Below, in pieces: positions 1 through 5,523 of a stretch of 6,939 nucleotides of DNA. The position numbers were made by a program, and so were the translations under genes. Every line of letters begins with the position of its first letter. Position 1 is the first letter of the stretch. This stretch comes from Bacteriovoracaceae bacterium. GTDB taxonomy: Bacteria > Bdellovibrionota > Bacteriovoracia > Bacteriovoracales > Bacteriovoracaceae. The notes under the pieces were generated by a model. It ran no database searches, was not told the DNA's origin, and worked only from the letters and a program-made list of their open reading frames with translations. Location: NCBI GenBank assembly GCA_947448095.1, contig CANFNN010000160.1:1-6939 (forward strand), in the 5' to 3' direction.

Positions 1-729
1 CTGAGTAATTGAAACATGATTTAGACTTGAAAGGGCGCAAGTGGCTGCCAGATCTGAGTCAGCATCAGAATAAGACAATGTGATAAGACTTTGAGTGTCT
101 TCATTAAAGGCAGCAGGACTAATTGCTGCTGCCACTGGAGCATCGTCAATAGAAGAAACAACTAAAGTCGAGGTGGCCAAATTTGAAACCTGTGAATTCG
201 CTGTAACGGAATATTGAAAACTGGCCGCTCCATTATAGTTGGAAGCTCCTGTGACTCCCACAGTACAAGTTCCCACCGCACAAGCACACGCCTGGGTTAT
301 TGAAACATGACTTAGACTTGAAAGCGCACAAGTGGCTGCCAGATCTGAGTCAGCATCGGAATAAGACAACGTGATTAGACTTTGAGTGTCTTCATTAAAG
401 GCAGCAGGACTAATTGCTGCTGCCACCGGAGCATCATCAACCGGTGAAATGATTAAAGTCGCTGTCGCTAAATTTGAAACCTGTGAATTCGCTGTGACGG
501 TATATTGAAAACTGGCCGCTCCATTATAGTTGGAAGTTCCTGTGATACCCACCGTACAAGTTCCCGCAGCACAAGCACACGCCTGACTTATTGAAACATG
601 ACTTAGGCTTGAGAGCGAGCAACTGGCGGCCACATCTGATTCTAAGTCAGTATAGGACAAAGTAATTAAACTCTGAGTGTCTTCATTAAAAGCTGCCGGA
701 CTAAGCGCTGCAGTTACAGGAGCATCATC
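1..729 (-). repeat. Tandem 291-bp (97-residue) coding repeats, at least 2.5 copies
   Basis: Copies run 729-439, 438-148 and 147-1 (cut by the window edge), each beginning at the DDAP codons. The exact 291-bp period is also seen with the marker gaaacatg at 11, 302 and 593. By hand count the blocks 11-301 and 302-592 differ at about 29 positions (about 90% identity). The differences cluster around the inter-repeat linker. The copies therefore arose by recent duplication or are being homogenised. The array probably continues to the left. Confidence 0.93.
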
Positions 730-1407
730 AGCAGCATTTATCGTTAAATCAAATGAGTCATTACTTGAAAGTATTCCATCAGAAACAGTCAAAGTAATCG
801 TCGCAACTCCAAAGGCATTGGCCACTGGATTTATTTGGGCAAAACAATTGGGAGCCGTTCCCGTTATGACAATCGATGCGTTCGTCACAACAGCTTGATC
901 AGAAGAAACGGCGCTCACAGAACCCGAACAACCAATAGTTGTTTCAGCATCTGAGACACTAAAAGAAATACCAGAAATCAAAGTATCTTCATTGGTCGCT
1001 TGATTCGAAATATTTGAAATAGTGGGATTCGTGTTGGCAGAACTAATGGTCAAAGTAAAAGAGCGGCTGGATTGGAGTTCAGAATCCGTGGCACTCAATA
1101 GAATCGTTACTACCCCCAATGCATTCGCTACGGGAGAAATATTCAGAACACAATTAGGTGCTGTTCCAGATATCAAAATATCTGAATTTTGAACAATGCT
1201 TTGGTTACTTGATGTCGCAGAAACAGAGCCCGAACAAGTCACAACTGAATCCGCATCTGAGAGTGAAAATGCCAAACCACTCAATAAAGAATTTGATAAT
1301 ATTGATTGAGCTGAGATCGCTGCAATTTGTGGCGCAACAGGTGGAACCACATCGATTTGTGAATTACAACCAGCTAAAATAAAGAGAAGCAACAGGATTA
1401 CCCGCAT
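1..1407 (-). CDS. Large repeat lipoprotein with Ig/cadherin-like domains (5' part, runs off left edge)
   Basis: The minus-strand frame from ATG at 1407 is open for 469 codons to base 1, so the C-terminus is missing. The N-terminus MRVILLLLFILAGC is a short lipoprotein signal with lipobox LAGC and lipidated Cys14, implying export and lipid anchoring. Two related domains of 102 residues follow (about 24-125 and 126-226). They share CSGSVSA, TAPNC and PVANA motifs and have two cysteines each. From residue 227 come 97-residue repeats, each opening with DDAPV and carrying FNEDTQS, an Asp-rich DADSD-type segment, a QACACA..GTC cysteine group and NYNGAASFQY. Known biology: the NED / NYNG..SF.Y pattern is that of tandem-95, cadherin-like or Ig-like bacterial surface repeats, often Ca-binding or adhesive. 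Inference: a surface or periplasmic filamentous lipoprotein, possibly an adhesin. No strong Shine-Dalgarno precedes the ATG, but no in-frame ATG lies between it and the upstream stop at 1459-1461. Confidence 0.85.
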   Translation of the reverse strand, partial: MRVILLLLFILAGCNSQIDVVPPVAPQIAAISAQSILSNSLLSGLAFSLSDADSVVTCSGSVSATSSNQSIVQNSDILISGTAPNCVLNISPVANALGVVTILLSATDSELQSSRSFTLTISSANTNPTISNISNQATNEDTLISGISFSVSDAETTIGCSGSVSAVSSDQAVVTNASIVITGTAPNCFAQINPVANAFGVATITLTVSDGILSSNDSFDLTINAADDAPVTAALSPAAFNEDTQSLITLSYTDLESDVAASCSLSSLSHVSISQACACAAGTCTVGITGTSNYNGAASFQYTVTANSQVSNLATATLIISPVDDAPVAAAISPAAFNEDTQSLITLSYSDADSDLAATCALSSLSHVSITQACACAVGTCTVGVTGASNYNGAASFQYSVTANSQVSNLATSTLVVSSIDDAPVAAAISPAAFNEDTQSLITLSYSDADSDLAATCALSSLNHVSITQ

Positions 1408-1410
1408 AGG

Positions 1411-1440
1411 AATATAATCGGCTTCTTGAATGATTATATT
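1411..1440. repeat. Perfect 9-bp inverted repeat over the -10 and leader
   Basis: AATATAATC (1411-1419) and GATTATATT (1432-1440) are exact reverse complements separated by 12 bp. The right arm contains the putative -10 hexamer and the left arm ends 3 bp before the start codon. From the proposed promoter only the left arm would be transcribed, so a DNA operator is likelier than an RNA hairpin. Confidence 0.5.
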
Positions 1441-1462
1441 TAGATACGGTGATGAATCTTAA
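1433..1462 (-). promoter_or_regulatory. Probable sigma70-type promoter of the repeat lipoprotein gene
   Basis: Read on the minus strand, TTAAGA (1462-1457) is followed after 18 bp by a perfect TATAAT (1438-1433). A start near 1426 would leave a leader of about 19 nt before the ATG at 1407. The -35 matches the consensus at 4 of 6 positions. Placement between two same-strand genes and directly before a start codon supports a real promoter, but it is a pattern call only. Confidence 0.5.
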
Positions 1463-1486
1463 GATGAGAAAAAGGCGACTCTTTTA

Positions 1487-1520
1487 ATCGGTCTTAACCA
1501 TGTCTTGATCGGTTCTTAAC
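1487..1520 (-). promoter_or_regulatory. Direct-repeat pair, candidate regulator site
   Basis: On the minus strand GTTAAGAACCGAT (1520-1508) recurs as GTTAAGACCGAT (1498-1487), with starts 22 bp apart and one base of length difference. Two-helical-turn spacing places both copies on the same DNA face. They lie about 60-95 bp upstream of the inferred transcription start, a position typical of activator binding. A further TTAAGA forms the putative -35 element. The binding protein is unknown. Confidence 0.4.
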
Positions 1521-1521
1521 A

Positions 1522-1603
1522 CACAAAAAGAAGAAAATATTTTAACTTAGTGTTGCTGGACAAGTTATTGGAAGTTGAATCCTGGTAGCTTGTCACAGCA
1601 CTA
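1522..1603 (-). terminator. Possible terminator hairpin after the second LysM gene
   Basis: Downstream of the stop codon at 1620, arms at 1589-1603 and 1548-1564 pair through TAGTG/CACTA and GACAAG/CTTGTC with a mismatched middle and a loop of about 24 nt. A T-rich run on the minus strand follows (about 1545-1524, TATTTTCTTCTTTTT). The stem is imperfect and the T-run starts several bases after it, so this is a tentative rho-independent terminator. Confidence 0.35.
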
Positions 1604-1619
1604 TAGAAATCCCAATAAA

Positions 1620-2654
1620 TTAATATGTATTTAAGTCGATGACCCAAGATAGGCCTAAGCGCTGCTCTGATTGGTGAGTCACATTAGTTGATTGATCAAG
1701 TTGCTTAAAATCTAGTCCCACTACAGTTTTTCTCTTTTTAAGTTGGGAACTATAGTGAATTCCCAGACCAAATTCAAAAGCCGAATCACTCTTTAACGAC
1801 ACTCCTCTGCCTGGTGCCAAGTACCGGGCACTGCCTGTGAGATGGGTCTTCATGAAATGATTTTCTTGAATCAGATGGGAATAGACCGATTTGAGGTAAG
1901 AAGTTAGCACCTTATTCAGATTAATTTGCTGATAAGTACTCTTATCAATCATTGTTCTTTCTTCAACTCCGGCCCCAAACCGAAAGTTATGTGAGTTAGT
2001 GAGTTCTCTTTGCACACTATAATCAAGGGCAGAGCGATAGATTGATTCAGAATTGATGGTCACATTTTTTGAACCATAATAATCTTCAGTATGAAAATCA
2101 TAAGTTAACACATGACTGGTCTTATCTGAAAAAGGATACACATAGCCTACATTTAGACCTAAAAGAGGTTTGGAACCAAGATGAACCCCATTAATTCTAC
2201 TCACTCCAGGCAGGGAAGAATCGCTGATAGTACTCGATGCTAGGGTTTTATAAAAAGTATAAGCACCAAAAAAATACTTATCGGATTCGTGAGCTAAGAT
2301 TTCTGGGGAGGGAGTTAATTCCGCTTGGGCCTGAACTTGGGTTTGGGTTTGAATTTCAGGTTCAGCTTTACCAACCTGAATCGGTTGCGTTTCAGGCCAA
2401 GGCAATGGGCATAAAAAAGGGTCTGGAATCATCAGCGTGGTATTTTTCAGGACGAAATTTGTATTCTTTATTTTCTCAGGATTCAGCTCTTTGATTTTTT
2501 GAACGAATCCGGTTTTGCCGTAAACCTTCCGACAAAACTTATAAGCGATTTCACTCACACAGTCTTGATTCTTAACAACATAGATCTCATGGGACCAAAC
2601 ACTAGGATGAAATGACAGGAGAATTGTAAATAATAATAATTTTATCACCTTCAA
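1620..2654 (-). CDS. Exported LysM-domain protein with beta-barrel-like C-terminus (paralogue 2)
   Basis: This protein has 344 residues from TTG at 2654. The in-frame GTG at 2648 (codon 3) aligns with the GTG start of the upstream paralogue and may be the true start. A hydrophobic signal peptide ends at about VWS21. Residues 23-78 form a LysM-like domain: YVVKNQDC, AYKFC, an ELNP segment and LMIP. Cys32, Cys41 and Cys82 are all shared with the paralogue. A PWP motif and a Q/T/P-rich linker (QTQTQVQAQA, about 85-120) lead to a C-terminal half of about 220 residues. That half has alternating hydrophobic/polar strands, aromatic girdle-like residues and conserved blocks YDFHTEDYYGS, GAGVEERT and QINLNKVLT. 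LysM is known to bind peptidoglycan glycans. The barrel reading, and hence an outer-membrane protein tethered to the wall, is inference. It lies 33 bp after the paralogue and is probably co-transcribed. Confidence 0.8.
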   Translation of the reverse strand: MKVIKLLLFTILLSFHPSVWSHEIYVVKNQDCVSEIAYKFCRKVYGKTGFVQKIKELNPEKIKNTNFVLKNTTLMIPDPFLCPLPWPETQPIQVGKAEPEIQTQTQVQAQAELTPSPEILAHESDKYFFGAYTFYKTLASSTISDSSLPGVSRINGVHLGSKPLLGLNVGYVYPFSDKTSHVLTYDFHTEDYYGSKNVTINSESIYRSALDYSVQRELTNSHNFRFGAGVEERTMIDKSTYQQINLNKVLTSYLKSVYSHLIQENHFMKTHLTGSARYLAPGRGVSLKSDSAFEFGLGIHYSSQLKKRKTVVGLDFKQLDQSTNVTHQSEQRLGLSWVIDLNTY

Positions 2655-2687
2655 ATTATATTCTATCTTTTGGTTATGGGAAAAAAT

Positions 2688-3689
2688 TTATAAGGCCTCA
2701 AACTCGATCATCCACGAAACACCAATTCTTTTTTCAGACTGTGTGGTGACACTTGTGGATTGCTGCGCTTGATTATAATCCAGGCCAAAAAGTGAGTTCT
2801 TCATTCTCCCTAGTAGAGAAAAATTGATACCTACGCCGTATTCAAAAGCCGCATGAGTCTTGAGACTTCCGGAGCGGGCCTCTGATAAGTAGCGGGCCTT
2901 GGCCAAAACATGAGTTTTGAGATTTTGATTTTCTAGAATTAAAAATCCGTAAGAAGATTTTAAATACGGAGTTAAGACTTTATTCAGATTGATTTGCGTA
3001 TCAGTACTTTGATCAAAAATAGTTCGCTCTTCAACTCCCGCCCCAATTTGAAGCCAATTTGAATTGGCAAAAGTTGTATTGAAGCCATAATCAAATCGAG
3101 AACGGACTAAAGACTGCGAATGAATTTTGAGATTTTGAGAGCCGTAGTAGTCTTCAGTGTGAAAATCATAAGTAAAAACCTGATCAAATTTTTGAGACAT
3201 GGAATAACGATAGCCAGCTTGAAATCCTAGCGCCGGCCTCGATGTTATGTAGGCGTCTATATTTCGATTAATTAAGGGAGCCTTTAAGGAATTTGAAGCA
3301 AGAATTTTATAAAAGGTATAGAGACTGACAAAATAGTGGTCGGGCACTTTAATTTCAGAACTCACTGGAGCCACTGGAGTCATGAGTATTTCAGGTTCAG
3401 CAGCGACAGGCACTGAAACAACTGGAGTTTGAGTTGGCCAAGGCATTACACAGAGTGAGGCATCAGGAATTTTAATCGCGGTATTAGGCAAGACCATATC
3501 CGCTTTGAAGGACAATTCAGGATTCAGCAGCTTTATCTGGCGAATGAATCCCGAAGTTCCATAAACTTTTCGGCAAAACTTATAGGCAACCTGACTGATG
3601 CAGTCAGATTTTTTGACGATGTACGTCTCACTAGACCAGACTTCCCATTGAAAAAATGAAACCAAAATAAAAAGTAAAAACTTTATCAC
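2688..3689 (-). CDS. Exported LysM-domain protein with beta-barrel-like C-terminus (paralogue 1)
   Basis: This protein has 333 residues from GTG at 3689. The signal peptide (about 1-19) is hydrophobic and ends VWS/SET. A LysM-like domain at 22-75 has YIVKKSDC, AYKFC, a LLNPE segment and IKIP. Cys30, Cys39 and Cys80 match the three cysteines of the downstream paralogue; in a canonical LysM the first would be the Thr of the GDT motif. A Pro/Val-rich linker (about 83-115) joins a beta-rich region of about 215 residues with the same YDFHTEDYYGS, GAGVEERT and QINLNKVLT blocks. About half of the C-terminal positions match the neighbour by eye, so the pair arose by an old tandem duplication. The C-terminus (EFEAL) lacks the terminal Phe usual in outer-membrane barrels, which weakens but does not exclude that reading. 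The gene follows the small lipoprotein gene by 64 bp on the same strand. Confidence 0.8.
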   Translation of the reverse strand: MIKFLLFILVSFFQWEVWSSETYIVKKSDCISQVAYKFCRKVYGTSGFIRQIKLLNPELSFKADMVLPNTAIKIPDASLCVMPWPTQTPVVSVPVAAEPEILMTPVAPVSSEIKVPDHYFVSLYTFYKILASNSLKAPLINRNIDAYITSRPALGFQAGYRYSMSQKFDQVFTYDFHTEDYYGSQNLKIHSQSLVRSRFDYGFNTTFANSNWLQIGAGVEERTIFDQSTDTQINLNKVLTPYLKSSYGFLILENQNLKTHVLAKARYLSEARSGSLKTHAAFEYGVGINFSLLGRMKNSLFGLDYNQAQQSTSVTTQSEKRIGVSWMIEFEAL

Positions 3690-3753
3690 TCTTTGATTCT
3701 AGAACATTTTAGGTTTTTTGGAAGTCCTCTCTTTGTAAGATTCTAACTAGGCC

Positions 3754-4215
3754 TTAGCGCTTGGCCGGAGCCGAGATATTTTTAATTCTCCCAGCGTAGC
3801 CAGAAACTTGCGCTGTCACTTCTTTATAGGCTCCCAAAAAGTAACTCTTCACTTTGATGAGATATTGAGGAGCAACAATCACGTCCGCTTTATTAGGCAC
3901 AACCGCATTATAGGCCGCTGCAGATTTTGTTTCTTCAATCACACCAGCAGAAAACCAGCCAGAAGAATTCACTCCATCGTAGCCCACGCCGTCGGCGTAG
4001 TTTTGCGACGTTTTGATGTCAAAGAGACCAAAGAGTTTGGTGTGAAAAGCGGTTCCGACAATCTTTTTCGACATATCAACTTCCATGTCGGCCTGAAGAT
4101 CACTTTTCACTTTTACGTCAAGTGAGCCACTTTTTTGGCTTTTATTAATGGTAGTTGAACAGCCTGTCATCAAAAACGCCGAGGCCATTACAAGAACCGG
4201 TAAGAACATTTTCAT
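3754..4215 (-). CDS. Small envelope lipoprotein, unknown function
   Basis: The ATG at 4215 is chosen over an in-frame ATG at 4245 because AGGAG (4225-4221) sits 5 nt upstream and the signal peptide then begins properly with MKMFLPVLVM. This gives 153 residues. The lipobox LMTGC (lipidated Cys19) marks a lipoprotein. The mature part has a DVKVKSDLQADMEVDMSKK segment, then a C-terminal half with AAAYNAV, NKADVIVAPQYLIK and a closing VSGYAGRIKN. The order 'A.A...ADV.V.PQY ... V.V.GY.A..KN' recalls small lipoproteins of unknown function known from Bacteroidetes and some proteobacteria. This is recalled from pattern, not from a search. It is first of three same-strand envelope genes and may share their transcript. 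No function can be assigned. Confidence 0.8.
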   Translation of the reverse strand: MKMFLPVLVMASAFLMTGCSTTINKSQKSGSLDVKVKSDLQADMEVDMSKKIVGTAFHTKLFGLFDIKTSQNYADGVGYDGVNSSGWFSAGVIEETKSAAAYNAVVPNKADVIVAPQYLIKVKSYFLGAYKEVTAQVSGYAGRIKNISAPAKR

Positions 4216-4395
4216 CGTATCTCCTAAAGTATTTGGTCTTTTCATTAGAATGGATTTTCAAAAAATATGTACTTAATTCAGAAAAGGGGAAAAGTTTCCA
4301 CCCGAATAAAAAGACCGATTCACACCTGCGTCATTCTTCCATTTTTAAGCCCCCTTGTGGTACGTTTCAAGGATTGAAAACCTAAATGAGACACC
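4216..4395. other. Divergent intergenic region between envelope genes and catabolic operon
   Basis: This 180-bp spacer must carry the 5' ends of both gene groups. I see an AGGAG ribosome site for the minus-strand lipoprotein (4221-4225), a 12-bp dyad GGAAAAGTTTCC (4289-4300) and a small inverted repeat CCTTG/CAAGG (4353-4357 and 4368-4372) just upstream of the aminotransferase. No convincing -35/-10 pair was found for either direction, and no recognisable riboswitch. Confidence 0.5.
4221..4225 (-). promoter_or_regulatory. Ribosome binding site deciding the small lipoprotein start
   Basis: AGGAG on the minus strand lies 5 nt before the ATG at 4215. It falls inside the coding frame if translation began at the upstream in-frame ATG (4245), so it argues for the shorter 153-residue protein whose signal peptide is of normal form. 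Confidence 0.75.
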
Positions 4396-5523
4396 ATGCA
4401 AAAAAAGCTCGTTCCCGACTATATTGAAAAACTCGAAGTCTATCAGGCGGGAAAACCCATTGATGAGCTCGCGCGTGAAAAGGGTCTGACCAAAATCACG
4501 AAGCTCGCTAGTAATGAAAACCCGCTTGGGCCTTCGCCGTTTGCGATTCGTGAAATGACCAACGCTCTTTGGGATGTGCACCGTTATCCCGATATGTTTG
4601 CTCACGAACTTAAAAATTCTTTAAGTGAACTGTATAAACTGAAACCGCAAAATATTATTCTGGGTAACGGCTCAGAAGGAATCATGGGTTATATTGTGCG
4701 CGCTTTTCTTCAGCCCAATGAAGAAGTGGTCACAAGTGAAAATACTTTTATTGGATTTTTGATTCTCGCTAAATCAGTTGGGGCCAAACTCATCCAGGTG
4801 CCAAGAAAAGCTGATTACAAATATGACGTTGAGGCGATGGCCAAAAAAATCACTAATGAAACTAAGATTGTCTATATCGCTAATCCGGATAACCCTACCG
4901 GAACCTACATCACGAAAGAAGAATTTGATTTTCTCATGCAGCATGTTCCTGCGCACACCATTGTGATCTTGGATGAAGCTTATTTTGAATTTGCTCAATC
5001 CACTTGGGATTATCCTGATTCGATGAACTACCGCTATGACAACGTGATTACCCTCAGAACTTTTTCTAAGGCCTACGGAATTTCTGGTGTTCGGTGTGGT
5101 TACGGCTTTGGCCATGAGTACTTGATTGGTAATTTACATAAAGTAAAACTCCCCTTTGAGCCAGGTCTGATTGCTCAAAAAGGAGCCTTCGGGGCCTTGA
5201 AAGATTACCCCCATCTTTTACGGACACTGAAAAATAACAAAGAAGAATATGAAGTGTTGTTTGATTATCTGACCATGGCAGGATTCAAGCCCATTGCTTC
5301 AGTGACAAATTTTATCACCCTGAAAACTGGCTCAGAAGAAGCGAGTTTATTTTTATATAATGAACTCCTCAATCACGGAGTCATCATTCGTCCTCTGCGC
5401 GCCAATCTCATGCCGGATCATGTTCGTATCTCGATTGGAACCAAAGAAGAAATGAATCACTTCTATGAAGCCATGAGTGAAGTCTTACCTCGCTACAAAG
5501 AAAAATTTGGAAAAAAATCATGA
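4396..5523 (+). CDS. hisC: HisC-family PLP aminotransferase, probably aromatic amino acid transaminase
   Basis: This is a 375-residue fold-type I, class I/II aminotransferase. Visible signatures are SNENPLGPSP (39-48), NGSEG (91-95), NPDNPTG (163-169, PLP-ring Asn166), DEAYFEF (193-199, Asp193 on the pyridine nitrogen), TFSKAYGISGVRCGYG (222-237) with Schiff-base Lys225 and phosphate-binding Arg233, and RISIG with carboxylate-binding Arg344. Length and motifs match histidinol-phosphate aminotransferase. The gene is, however, the first of an operon with fumarylacetoacetase and homogentisate dioxygenase and no his genes are adjacent. The likely reaction is therefore tyrosine or phenylalanine plus 2-oxoglutarate to the arylpyruvate, feeding homogentisate formation. 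HisC-fold enzymes are known to accept aromatic substrates. The symbol marks the family only. Start ATG 4396 is preceded by a weak GAG; its stop overlaps the next gene by 4 bp. Confidence 0.9.
   Translation: MQKKLVPDYIEKLEVYQAGKPIDELAREKGLTKITKLASNENPLGPSPFAIREMTNALWDVHRYPDMFAHELKNSLSELYKLKPQNIILGNGSEGIMGYIVRAFLQPNEEVVTSENTFIGFLILAKSVGAKLIQVPRKADYKYDVEAMAKKITNETKIVYIANPDNPTGTYITKEEFDFLMQHVPAHTIVILDEAYFEFAQSTWDYPDSMNYRYDNVITLRTFSKAYGISGVRCGYGFGHEYLIGNLHKVKLPFEPGLIAQKGAFGALKDYPHLLRTLKNNKEEYEVLFDYLTMAGFKPIASVTNFITLKTGSEEASLFLYNELLNHGVIIRPLRANLMPDHVRISIGTKEEMNHFYEAMSEVLPRYKEKFGKKS

Noticed and set aside
1..729. CRISPR array or transposon-type repeat
   Set aside because: The 291-bp period is a multiple of three, keeps the reading frame open, and encodes a recognisable repeat domain.
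677..1382. Plus-strand open frames of 73 and 74 codons (677-898, 1158-1382)
   Set aside because: They lie wholly antisense to the continuous minus-strand repeat lipoprotein frame and have no ribosome site or family resemblance.
1408..1619. A small RNA or riboswitch in the spacer
   Set aside because: No known conserved motif or extensive stable pairing was recognised; the visible elements are better explained as operator, promoter and terminator candidates.
2655..2660. TATAAT on the minus strand just before the second LysM gene, as an internal promoter
   Set aside because: There is no -35 match at usual spacing, and initiation 7 bp downstream would fall on the start codon itself.
4215..4245. 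Longer start of the small lipoprotein (ATG at 4245, MKRPNTLGDT extension)
   Set aside because: The AGGAG site and the normal lipoprotein signal both point to the ATG at 4215; the extension would put polar residues ahead of the signal.
3808..4385. Plus-strand frames 3808-4125 and 4155-4385
   Set aside because: Antisense to the small lipoprotein gene, or running from it into the divergent spacer; the composition is that of an antisense frame and no start signal is visible.
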